A DNA stretch of 64,000 nt. Source: Gordonibacter faecis. GTDB taxonomy: Bacteria; Actinomycetota; Coriobacteriia; Coriobacteriales; Eggerthellaceae. Positions 15,917-24,155 of the stretch are shown here, piece after piece. The stretch is taken from assembly GCF_030077735.1 (NCBI RefSeq), contig NZ_JASJEU010000005.1:78830-142829 (forward strand), given 5' to 3'. The position numbers were made by a program, and so were the translations under genes. The notes under the pieces were generated by a model. That model did no database searches. It was not told where the DNA came from and worked only from the letters and a program-made list of their open reading frames with translations. Numbering within the stretch: the first letter of the stretch is position 1; every line of letters begins with the position of its first letter.

Positions 15917-17026
15917 TTACGCCGGTTCTTGCTGCGTGATGCAGTGGATGTTGCCGCCGCCGTAGGCTATCTCGCGGGTGTCTACGCCGACGATTTCGCG
16001 GTCGGGGAACATGGCTTGGACCTGTTCAACGGCCAGATCGTCGTACTCGTCGCCGTATTGCGGGAAGATGATGGCGTCGTTCACAATGAGGAAGTTCATG
16101 TAGGACGCGATGGCGTAGTCCTCGGTTGTGCGGGGCAGCGTGCCCTCCACGACGTCGATGGCGTCCACTTCTTCCTGCGACATATACGTAGGCACCTTCG
16201 GCATGGTGAGCTTGTGCACCTTCAGCTGGCGACCCTTGGCATCCGTGGCGTTCGACAGCGTCTCGTAGGCGGCATGCGCTGCCTCGTAGAACGGGTTGTC
16301 CTCGTCGTCGGTCCAGATGCAGGCCACCTCGCCCGGACGCACAAAGCACGCCACGTCGTCGATGTGACCGTTCGTTTCCTCCGGGTCGATGCCATCCTTG
16401 ATCCAGATGACCTTCTCCACGTTGAGGTATTCGCGCAGGTAGCCCTCAATGTCTTCCTTCGACAGCTCCGGGTTGCGGCCCTCGGAGAGCAGGCACATCT
16501 CGGTGGTGATAACGGTGCCTTCGCCGTCCACGTGAATGGAGCCGCCTTCCAGCACAAACGTGTCGGGACGGTAGCGCACCGCACCCGCCAGGTCGGCCAC
16601 CTTCACGCCCACAAGCGCGTCCTGATCCCATGGGAAGTACAAGCCATCGACCAAACCACCCCAGGCGTTGAAGTGCCAGTGCACTGCACGCACGTCGCCA
16701 TCGTCGTTCTTCACGAACGTGGGGCCGCAGTCGCGAATCCACGCATCATCCGAGGTCATCTCAATCACGAGCACATTCTCGTCCTCGGACATGGCGAAGC
16801 GAGCCGCCTCGTAGTCCTCCGGCTTCGCGCCAATCACCACGGGCTCGAAACGGGCGATAGCGCGCGCCACGTTGGCGTAGGCCTTCTGCGCTGGTTTCGC
16901 ACCGTCGCGCCAGTTGTCGGGGCGGTGCGGCCACAGCATCCAAATGCGCTTCTGCGGCTCGAACTCACCGGGCATGCGGTAGCCGTCTTTGCGCGGCGTG
17001 GACTGCTCTTCATAAATGGTTTCCAT
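15917..17026 (-). CDS. aguA: Agmatine deiminase
   Basis: Hydrolyses agmatine to N-carbamoylputrescine and ammonia. The 369-residue protein carries the family marks: MPGEFEPQKRIWMLWPHRPDNWR, SDDAWIRDCGPTF, the HFNAWGG motif, LEGGSIHVDGEG, the His in NGHIDD and the catalytic Cys near the end in YGGGNIHCITQQ. AAAGGA precedes the ATG. It is the last gene of a three-gene minus-strand operon with a permease and putrescine carbamoyltransferase. A perfect hairpin follows its stop. Confidence 0.96.
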   Translation of the reverse strand: METIYEEQSTPRKDGYRMPGEFEPQKRIWMLWPHRPDNWRDGAKPAQKAYANVARAIARFEPVVIGAKPEDYEAARFAMSEDENVLVIEMTSDDAWIRDCGPTFVKNDDGDVRAVHWHFNAWGGLVDGLYFPWDQDALVGVKVADLAGAVRYRPDTFVLEGGSIHVDGEGTVITTEMCLLSEGRNPELSKEDIEGYLREYLNVEKVIWIKDGIDPEETNGHIDDVACFVRPGEVACIWTDDEDNPFYEAAHAAYETLSNATDAKGRQLKVHKLTMPKVPTYMSQEEVDAIDVVEGTLPRTTEDYAIASYMNFLIVNDAIIFPQYGDEYDDLAVEQVQAMFPDREIVGVDTREIAYGGGNIHCITQQEPA

Positions 17027-17071
17027 ACGAATGGTCCTTTCGTTAGCAAAGTCTATAGTACCTGATAAGCG

Positions 17072-18574
17072 CTACACCAAGTCGCGCGGCTCACGGCCGA
17101 TAAGCATCTCTTCCTCCATCGGTACTTCCTCAGAGGGCGGCATCTCTTCGTAGCCGTGTGCCACATCGAATGCCATCGGGTCGCCGTGCGTGCCCATGCC
17201 GCCGTAATCGTCATCGCGCCCGCGCGCCGACAGCACGCGCACGATCTCGCCTAGAATGACGAACGCAATCACGCCGATGAGCATGGGGATCTTCCCCATT
17301 TCCTCGGGCGAGCCGTTCAGCGGCACGATGGTGGCAATAATGGCCAGCACCAGCAGCACCACGGGCAGCCAGGCAACCACCAGCAGAAGGCCGCGGCCGC
17401 CGGGCACCTTAAACACGCGATTCGCGGTGGGGTCGACCGAGCGCAGCTTGAGGAACGCCGGGAACATGGGAATGTAGCTGATCAGCAAGAACACAATGTT
17501 CATGGAGAAGAAAATCCAGAAGAACCCGTCAAGTCCCACCAGCTCCATAAGTGGCGACAGCAGCACCAGCACGCTCGCCACAATGCCGTTGATGATAGCG
17601 GCACCCGTCGGCATACCGCTTTTCGCGCTTTCGTGGGCAAACGGCTTCGGCATGTTCTTCTTGCGCGCGGCATGCTCGGCCACGAAGTTAACGCCGAACG
17701 ACCAACTCACCATGTTGCCGAACAGCGTGATAAGGAACACAATGCCCACTACGATGAACAGCACGCTGCCGAACCCGGACATGATGCCCACGGCGTCCAT
17801 GATGCCCGAATCGAGCGAGATATCCATGGCGGGAATAGCCGCCGCAATGCCGAACGAGCTGAACAGGTACAGCGCCGCAATGGCAATACCACCTGCGATA
17901 ATAGCTTTGGGTATTTGCTTGCTGGGGTTCTCCATGGAGCCCACGTACGTGGTGATAACCTCAAAGCCCATAAAGTTGAACAGAATAATGGACAAATACG
18001 TGAGGCTGTTCGAGTCGAGCGACGGCAGGAACGTGGCCGGTGCCATATCGTTCGCGAAGCCGTAGTTCACGGCGTACCAAATGCCCAAGCCGCCCACCAC
18101 TAGCGCGATGGCCACCTTGAGCACGGCCGCCAGGTTCAAAATCCACGCCGAGTCCGACACTTTCGAGAAGCTGAGGAACACCACAATCCAGATGAACGCC
18201 AGCTCAATGGCAAGCGATGGCAACAAATCCAACTCCACGCCGGTGATCATGGTGATAGTCTCGGGGAACAAAAACGCCAGCGAGGCCATCCACAGCGGGA
18301 AGTTGATCCAGTAGTACCAGCTCACGCGGCTGCCCCACTTGTCACCGAACGCGCGACGCACCCAGTCGTAGAGGCCGCCCTCGTCGTCGTAAGTGGTGCC
18401 AAGCTCACTCACCACCAGGCCGTACGGCAGCAAAAACGCGATGATGAGGAAAATCCACCAGAAGAACTGCGAGTTACCAATAGCCGCAGCCGGAGCCGCC
18501 GCCTCCGCCACGAACACGACCGTGATAACCGAGAGGATCGCGTCTATCAGGCGGAATTTCTTGTTTTTTGCCAT
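17072..18574 (-). CDS. APC-family amino acid/polyamine antiporter (probable agmatine-putrescine exchanger)
   Basis: A 500-residue transporter with about 12 membrane helices of the amino acid-polyamine-organocation superfamily, glutamate/GABA-antiporter-like branch. The first helix region has VVFVAEAAAPAAAIGNSQFFWW and later segments SELGTTYDDEGGLYDWVRRAFG, both typical. An acidic cytoplasmic tail follows helix 12. Placed between agmatine deiminase and putrescine carbamoyltransferase genes, it most likely imports agmatine in exchange for putrescine. That role is inferred from context. The ATG at 18574 has GAGGAG upstream. Confidence 0.85.
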   Translation of the reverse strand: MAKNKKFRLIDAILSVITVVFVAEAAAPAAAIGNSQFFWWIFLIIAFLLPYGLVVSELGTTYDDEGGLYDWVRRAFGDKWGSRVSWYYWINFPLWMASLAFLFPETITMITGVELDLLPSLAIELAFIWIVVFLSFSKVSDSAWILNLAAVLKVAIALVVGGLGIWYAVNYGFANDMAPATFLPSLDSNSLTYLSIILFNFMGFEVITTYVGSMENPSKQIPKAIIAGGIAIAALYLFSSFGIAAAIPAMDISLDSGIMDAVGIMSGFGSVLFIVVGIVFLITLFGNMVSWSFGVNFVAEHAARKKNMPKPFAHESAKSGMPTGAAIINGIVASVLVLLSPLMELVGLDGFFWIFFSMNIVFLLISYIPMFPAFLKLRSVDPTANRVFKVPGGRGLLLVVAWLPVVLLVLAIIATIVPLNGSPEEMGKIPMLIGVIAFVILGEIVRVLSARGRDDDYGGMGTHGDPMAFDVAHGYEEMPPSEEVPMEEEMLIGREPRDLV

Positions 18575-18589
18575 AGGGAGGCTCCTCTC

Positions 18590-19621
18590 CTACGCCGTTG
18601 CCGCTTTGCCGATTTTCTCCAGCAACTCGTTCACGCGGTCGCGGGCGGCGTTGGCTGCGGTTTCGTCGGCGGGCAGGTCGGGGCAGAAGTACGCCAGCAG
18701 GCCGCGGATGGAGTGCTTGCGGTTCTCGGCCTCGTCCCAGCAGATGGAGTTCGGGCCGTCGATAACCTCGTCCACCACTTCTTCGCCGCGCGAAGCGGGC
18801 AGGCAGTGCATGAACTTCGCGTCCGGGCCGGCCAGCTCCATGAGTTCGGGCGTGACCTGGTATGTCGGGTAGAAGATAGCCATGCGCTCTTCCTGCGACA
18901 ACTCCGCGTCGTACAGGCCGTACCACACATCGGTGTACACGAAGTCGGCGCCCTTCACGGCCTCGCGGTCGTCGGTCACCGTCACGCTGCCGCCGGACGT
19001 TTCGCAGTTCTTCCGGCCGATGGCCAGCAGCTCCTCACCAATCTGGTGGCCCTTCGGACCGTACTGCACGAAGTCCATGCCCATCTTCGAGCAGATGAAC
19101 ATCTCGGACACGCACACCTGCGTGGCGTCGCCCACGAACACCATCTTGCAATCCTCGATGCGCTTACCCTCGGGCAGGTGCTCCATCATGGTCATGAGGT
19201 CGCCCATCTCCTGCGTGGGATGGTTGTAGTCCGACATACCGTTGATAACGGGGCACGGCGCGTATTTCGCGAGGTTCACCAGGTCTTCGTGGCGGTCGAC
19301 GCGCGCCATGAGAATGTCCAGCAAGCGTCCCATGACGCGGGCGGAGTCCTCAAAAGTTTCGTGTCCGCCCAGCTGAATGGTGCCAGGCGCGAAAAATTCG
19401 CCCGCGCCGCCGAGGTCGGTCATGGCCGTTTCGAACGAGATGCGCGTGCGGGTGGACACCTGCTGGAAGATCATGCCCAGCGAGCGGTGCTTCAGGATGA
19501 GCGGGTAGGAGCCTGCCGCAATCATCTCCTTCATCGCGCGCGAAAGGTCGATGATGTCAAGCAGTTCCTCCTTCGTAAAATCGTTGGTGTCGAGAAAGTC
19601 TTTCTTTGACGAACGTGCCAT
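18590..19621 (-). CDS. ptcA: Putrescine carbamoyltransferase
   Basis: Transfers the carbamoyl group of N-carbamoylputrescine to phosphate, giving putrescine and carbamoyl phosphate. Carbamoyl phosphate site STRTRISFE, HPTQEMGD and the MHCLPA motif are seen. The YGPKG segment and the C-terminal extra helix (DRVNELLEKIG) fit the putrescine rather than ornithine enzyme, as does the neighbouring agmatine deiminase. 343 residues; AGGAGG stands before the ATG. A carbamate kinase, normally needed to make ATP from the product, is not in this window. Confidence 0.93.
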   Translation of the reverse strand: MARSSKKDFLDTNDFTKEELLDIIDLSRAMKEMIAAGSYPLILKHRSLGMIFQQVSTRTRISFETAMTDLGGAGEFFAPGTIQLGGHETFEDSARVMGRLLDILMARVDRHEDLVNLAKYAPCPVINGMSDYNHPTQEMGDLMTMMEHLPEGKRIEDCKMVFVGDATQVCVSEMFICSKMGMDFVQYGPKGHQIGEELLAIGRKNCETSGGSVTVTDDREAVKGADFVYTDVWYGLYDAELSQEERMAIFYPTYQVTPELMELAGPDAKFMHCLPASRGEEVVDEVIDGPNSICWDEAENRKHSIRGLLAYFCPDLPADETAANAARDRVNELLEKIGKAATA

Positions 19622-19846
19622 CGGTTCCTCCTATCGGAATGGGAATGAGGTCGCTTCCCGATGATTCTCCCTGTCGCGCCGCGCGTCTCGACTGCTGCGC
19701 GGCGGGTTGACGACGAGGCGTTGTCCGTCCATCATGGGGGCGTTACCAACCAAGTGGGAGCGACCGCGCCTGCATCTGGCCTGATGGGCGAGGAGCGTCC
19801 CTCAGGCTGACCCGCGCGATAAACGCAAAAGGAGGCGAAAACCACT

Positions 19847-20647
19847 ATGAAGTCAGGGGAACTTGCCCAGCTAGCAGGCGTCACTGTGCGCGCCCTGCGC
19901 CACTACCACGCCATCGGTCTCTTGCCCGAACCACCCCGCGGAGAAAACGGGTATCGGGATTACACGGTGGAAGACCTCGCGCACGTGCTTCGCATAAAAA
20001 GGCTCGCCTCCCTGGGGTTTTCGCTTGATCGCATCGGCGAGGTGCTGGAAGAGATGGACGCGCATCCGACTGATGGCGCAGGCTCACGTACCAGCGATGC
20101 CCTTGACGAACTCGACCGCGAGCTGGCTTTGCAGATAGAGCGCTTGCAGGAACAGCGAAGCACCATTGAGCTGCTCAAACGCGAGCAGCTTGATCCAGAC
20201 CTGCCCATTCGGTTCGCACGCGCCATAAAAACGCTCATGAGTGGACCGCGGGCAGACTCGCCCATCGCAAAAGCCGATCACACTGCGATGCTGTTAGCCG
20301 GGCACCTGTACACCGAAGAAGACTTGGCCGAACTTGAACGCGTGGTTGCAACCATTGAAGAACTCAACCTGATGGAGCAGCTGCGTGCGCTGCAAAAGCG
20401 TGTCGACGAACTTGCGCCCGATGCTTCGCAGGAAGAGCAAGACAACCTCGTGAAAGATATCGAGGCCACCATGATTCCCCTGATTGACTGCTTCTCCTAC
20501 GAAAACTGGGAAGGCGATTACGAACCGACGGAACTGTTGATGATAGAAGCGCTGCACCGAGGTCTCAACGAAGCACAAGCCCAGGTAAGCGACCGCATAG
20601 AACGCATACTGGAAGACCGCATCCTTGCGAAAAAGGCCGACTCGTAG
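19847..20647 (+). CDS. MerR-family transcriptional regulator
   Basis: 266 residues with an N-terminal MerR winged helix (KSGELAQLAGVTVRALRHYHAIGLLPEP, GYRDYTVEDLAHVLRIKRLASLGFSLDRI), a coiled-coil helix (about 85-125, LALQIERLQEQRSTIELLKREQ) and a long helical C-terminal part with no metal-binding cysteines. It is divergent from the agmatine operon and convergent with the MFS genes, 17 bases from their end. The 225-base upstream gap is shared with ptcA. It may control ptcA or itself; no operator is clear. AAAGGAGG precedes the ATG. Confidence 0.88.
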   Translation: MKSGELAQLAGVTVRALRHYHAIGLLPEPPRGENGYRDYTVEDLAHVLRIKRLASLGFSLDRIGEVLEEMDAHPTDGAGSRTSDALDELDRELALQIERLQEQRSTIELLKREQLDPDLPIRFARAIKTLMSGPRADSPIAKADHTAMLLAGHLYTEEDLAELERVVATIEELNLMEQLRALQKRVDELAPDASQEEQDNLVKDIEATMIPLIDCFSYENWEGDYEPTELLMIEALHRGLNEAQAQVSDRIERILEDRILAKKADS

Positions 20648-20664
20648 TCGAGCCGGCCCACATA

Positions 20665-21906
20665 TTAGACCAATTTTTTCCAAGCAATAACGGTGAGCAC
20701 CAAACCGAACGCGTACAGCGGCACAGCCGTGCAGCGAGCCGCCAAAGCCCACTCGCCCATGCCCGCGACCAGAGCCCCCAACACTGTCGTTCCGAGAAAC
20801 ATGCCAACATTTTGCATGAGTGCCAGCACCGCAGAAGCGCCAGCCACCTTATCCGGCGACATCATTTCTGCCACCGAAGCATAAATCATGGAAGGTGTTG
20901 CGTTCTCGCCAAGTGCCAGCAAAATAATGACGGGAATGAACAGCGGCAGACTATCAACGGAGAACACAAACCAGGAATAGATCATGCCTGCGATCCAACC
21001 TACTAAAAGCACCAGCCGACGCGAATGCACTCGATCGGATACCTTACCCGAAAGCACCGCGAATACCGAGCCGATCACCGCGCCCGAAGTCACAATGATG
21101 CCCGCCACGGTGAGAGCAACATCAAACGTGTCAAACACGTAGGTGCTGAAGAATCCTTCTATCGACATTGACGCCGCCGCATAGGCAAACATCATAATGC
21201 CCAAGAGCCACACCACTGGCAACTTAAGGGCTGCAGTGATATGCGGCACCGGTAGTTCCTCGCGCACCGAATCATCAATGGCAACGGGCTGCTCGTCATC
21301 ATCAAACACAAACGTTGGAGCACGATAGAGTAGAGCAAAGAGAACGAGTACTATGGCATCGAATACCAATGTCGCCCACCATACCGAATGCCACGACCCG
21401 GTGATATCGAAAATTCCCGTAAACAACGTGGGACCTACAATAAACGAAACAGTCACCCAGATAGCCCATATACCTAAGGGTAATCCACGTTTCGAAGGAG
21501 CAAACCACGGGGAGATGGCCACCACACCAACCACCCCCATAATCCCCATGCCAGCCCCTTCCAGCACTCTACTAACCATAAACGCAGGCACATCGGCAGA
21601 CAACACGCCCACCAAGCCTCCCACCAGCGCCAAAAGCAGCGAAGCGATTCCCACCTTGTGCACACCAAACCGATTCACAATGCCCGCTGCTGGAAACGCC
21701 ATAACTATTCCCAACACATAAAACAACGACATGATGGTGCCCATGAAGGCCTCATCAATGCCAAACGATGCCATCAAAACAGGACTGAGTGCCGTCACTT
21801 TAACCATGTTCAGCGGCGCGACGAAACCACAAAGCCACACGACGGCAAGCACGACCCAGCCGTACCGGTTGGGCCCACGCGTCGGTGTATCAATTAAACC
21901 AGACAC
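20665..21906 (-). CDS. MFS transporter, paralogue 1
   Basis: A 413-residue major facilitator with 12 predicted helices. The start is GTG at 21906 because AAGGAGG stands just before it. It shares the N-terminal pattern APLNMVKVTALSPVLM and much of its length with the next gene (APANMVKVTALAAPIM), so the two arose by tandem duplication. Both lie downstream of the FKBP, iron-sulfur and molybdoenzyme genes on the same strand and probably exchange the enzyme's substrate and product. Substrate unknown. Confidence 0.88.
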   Translation of the reverse strand: MSGLIDTPTRGPNRYGWVVLAVVWLCGFVAPLNMVKVTALSPVLMASFGIDEAFMGTIMSLFYVLGIVMAFPAAGIVNRFGVHKVGIASLLLALVGGLVGVLSADVPAFMVSRVLEGAGMGIMGVVGVVAISPWFAPSKRGLPLGIWAIWVTVSFIVGPTLFTGIFDITGSWHSVWWATLVFDAIVLVLFALLYRAPTFVFDDDEQPVAIDDSVREELPVPHITAALKLPVVWLLGIMMFAYAAASMSIEGFFSTYVFDTFDVALTVAGIIVTSGAVIGSVFAVLSGKVSDRVHSRRLVLLVGWIAGMIYSWFVFSVDSLPLFIPVIILLALGENATPSMIYASVAEMMSPDKVAGASAVLALMQNVGMFLGTTVLGALVAGMGEWALAARCTAVPLYAFGLVLTVIAWKKLV

Positions 21907-22009
21907 GAGATCCCTCCTTATGCCCGCCCTACCCACATCGGCAAACAGAAATCAACCACTACCGCGCACAGCCCTGAATACCGATGCGAGGCGGGAGGCG
22001 CTTAGTTGC

Positions 22010-23257
22010 TTACTTAACCCTCTTCCAGAACAGCAGTGCCACCACAATGACCAGGGCATAAAGCGGAACGGCCACATAATGGGCACCCACCGCCCAGCCA
22101 AGATTGCTCACCACGGTGCCAATGAGTGTTGTCCCTATAAGCATGCCCAGATTCTGCATGAACGCAAGAATTGCCGACCCCGCCGGTAGCGCCTCTTCGG
22201 GACATCCCTTTGCCAAAATGGTGAACAGCATAGCGGGTCCACCACCTTCGGCAATGCCAATGCATATGACGATGAAGATATACACCGCAAGATTGGTGGT
22301 CTGAAAAGCGATCCAGGAATAGATGAGACCAAACACCACCGTTACCACCAATATGAGCTTAGTCTTGCCGGTCACGTCCGATAGCTTCCCCAGCAGGATA
22401 GAGAACACCACACCAGCAACGGCACCACCCGAAGCCACAAGGTTGGCAATGGTCAAGGAAGCGTCGAGGTTCTCAAAAATATACGTTGGTAGGAAGTTCT
22501 CGATAGCCATTTGAGCACCGCACATAAACAGCATAGCAATGGCCGCACAAAGAACCGCTGGCGCCTTGAAAGCGGTTCGATACGCGCCCTTGGGCACCTC
22601 GCCTTGAAGGTCTCCGTCGGTATGATCAACACGATTCCCCTGTTCATCAAATGAGAAGTTTGCATCGCGATACAGAACCAAAAACACCACGAGAATCACG
22701 GCGTCAAATACAACGTTAATCCACCAGACGGGCTGCCACTCCCCCAGAGAATCGAACATGCCTGCGAACAACAGTGGCCCCACGATAAAAGCCACCGCAA
22801 CCCAAATGCCCCAAATACCCATCGGCAAACCGCGCTTAGCAGGCGCAAACCAGGCGGATATGGCCGGAATGCCCGCAACGGCCAGCAAGCCCCAGCTCAC
22901 ACCTTCAAGCGCGCGCGACACCATAAACACGGAAAGGTCATTCCCACTTACCACACCGAGAACGCCACCAGCTATTTCGAAAACCAGGGCGATGACCACG
23001 GTTTTGCGGATACCCAGCTTCTTCATGATGCCTGCTGCAGGGAAGGCAAAGACACAGCCCATAATGTAGAACATCGACATAACCCACGACACGCTTGCTT
23101 CATCAATCATGAACCACTCCATGATGGGCGCAGCGAGTGCAGTGACCTTTACCATATTCGCCGGCGCGGTGAACGCCGCAAGCCACACCACTATCAGTAC
23201 GACCCAGGCGTACCAGTGAGGCAAATTCTTTTTATTGGGTGCTGCCTGATTAGCCAT
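22010..23257 (-). CDS. MFS transporter, paralogue 2
   Basis: 415 residues, 12 predicted helices, closely related to the gene at 20665 and more distantly to the one at 33976. It keeps the motif between helices 2 and 3 (FPAAGIMKKLGIRKT) and a central cytoplasmic loop with NRVDHTDGDLQGE. AAGGGGA precedes the ATG. Only two bases separate it from the FKBP stop, so co-translation with the molybdoenzyme set is likely. Probably a carrier for an organic acid-like substrate; not proven. Confidence 0.88.
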   Translation of the reverse strand: MANQAAPNKKNLPHWYAWVVLIVVWLAAFTAPANMVKVTALAAPIMEWFMIDEASVSWVMSMFYIMGCVFAFPAAGIMKKLGIRKTVVIALVFEIAGGVLGVVSGNDLSVFMVSRALEGVSWGLLAVAGIPAISAWFAPAKRGLPMGIWGIWVAVAFIVGPLLFAGMFDSLGEWQPVWWINVVFDAVILVVFLVLYRDANFSFDEQGNRVDHTDGDLQGEVPKGAYRTAFKAPAVLCAAIAMLFMCGAQMAIENFLPTYIFENLDASLTIANLVASGGAVAGVVFSILLGKLSDVTGKTKLILVVTVVFGLIYSWIAFQTTNLAVYIFIVICIGIAEGGGPAMLFTILAKGCPEEALPAGSAILAFMQNLGMLIGTTLIGTVVSNLGWAVGAHYVAVPLYALVIVVALLFWKRVK

Positions 23258-23259
23258 AA

Positions 23260-23739
23260 TTATCCCCTTACCCTCTTGCCATCCACCCGCTGCGCCTCCA
23301 GAGCAGAGCGCTCGTTCACTGCAAGCAGCGTCACTTCATACGAAAGATCCTTTCCCGCATGCGGATGGTTAAAATCCAGCACGAGTACGTCGTGTTCGAT
23401 ACTGCGCACGTAGGCCGTAGCGGGAAGTGCCGAACGGTCACTCTGCACCTCAATAAAGGTACCCTGCTCCACATCCTGCCACCGCGGCATGGCTATGAGA
23501 GGAAACGAGCGCACTGCCTCGCTATCCACTTCCCCAAAGCCATACCGAGCGGGAACCTCTACGCGACGCGTCTCCCCTGGAGTCATGTCAAATAATGCCT
23601 GTTCAATGGGAGGAAACACGCTCCCATTTCCCAAGATTACTTCCAGCGGGTTACCGGTTTCCCTCACGTCATAGAACGCGGCATCCTGTGCACACGTACC
23701 TCGATATGCTATGCGCACCTTGTCTCCCGGCTTATTCAT
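23260..23739 (-). CDS. FKBP-type peptidyl-prolyl isomerase (SlyD-like)
   Basis: A 159-residue protein starting at the ATG at 23739 after GGGGAAGGA. It begins KPGDKVRIAYRGTCAQDAAFYD, has the FKBP EVILGNGSVFPPIEQAL turn, and a PARYGFGE segment leading into an inserted-flap domain, as in SlyD proteins. No metal-binding His/Cys tail is present. SlyD-type enzymes help folding and, in some cases, metal insertion. Its place between the iron-sulfur subunit and the MFS genes suggests a chaperone for the molybdoenzyme, which is inference. Confidence 0.85.
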   Translation of the reverse strand: MNKPGDKVRIAYRGTCAQDAAFYDVRETGNPLEVILGNGSVFPPIEQALFDMTPGETRRVEVPARYGFGEVDSEAVRSFPLIAMPRWQDVEQGTFIEVQSDRSALPATAYVRSIEHDVLVLDFNHPHAGKDLSYEVTLLAVNERSALEAQRVDGKRVRG

Positions 23740-23765
23740 GTTGTTTTTCCTTCCCCATGGGACAG

Positions 23766-23793
23766 CCGCGCCCCACCGCAAAGCGGGGCGCGG
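23766..23793 (-). promoter_or_regulatory. Intercistronic hairpin, iron-sulfur gene to FKBP
   Basis: CCGCGCCCC (23766-23774) and GGGGCGCGG (23785-23793) pair perfectly with a 10-base loop. There is no T run on the minus strand. It may set relative expression of the enzyme genes and the genes behind. Confidence 0.45.
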
Positions 23794-23804
23794 CGCGCTG
23801 TGTG

Positions 23805-24155
23805 CTAGCGAGGGATGAACAGAGCTTGCTTTGGCTCGCTCCCCAGCTTCTGAGCCAGTTCCTCCACCGGACCAAATTCCATGCACTTCGCTAAGCAGTG
23901 GTGCACACACGAAGGTTTCTTTCCTTCAGCGACACGCACCTCGCACAAATCGCACAAGTCAGTGGGAACGGGAATATGATTCCAATTAAAATCGTTCCCC
24001 ATGGTCTCAGACCCCGTCTTTGACCAGGGGCCATCCTTAAGTACTCGGATGCCCCATTCACCCACGGTTAAACCGTGTTCTTCCTTACACGCCACCTCGC
24101 ATGATTGGCAGCCCGAACACCACTCGTATGAAATAAGCAATCCGTAGGCAGTCAT
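23805..24155 (-). CDS. Ferredoxin-like iron-sulfur subunit of molybdoenzyme I
   Basis: A compact 116-residue electron carrier with eight cysteines for two [4Fe-4S] clusters: CSGCQSCEVAC near the start and CDLC...CVHHC later. It corresponds part by part to the protein at 33555. Its ATG overlaps the stop of the large-subunit gene as TGATG, so the two are made together. No signal peptide is seen, so the complex is cytoplasmic. Confidence 0.88.
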   Translation of the reverse strand: MTAYGLLISYEWCSGCQSCEVACKEEHGLTVGEWGIRVLKDGPWSKTGSETMGNDFNWNHIPVPTDLCDLCEVRVAEGKKPSCVHHCLAKCMEFGPVEELAQKLGSEPKQALFIPR

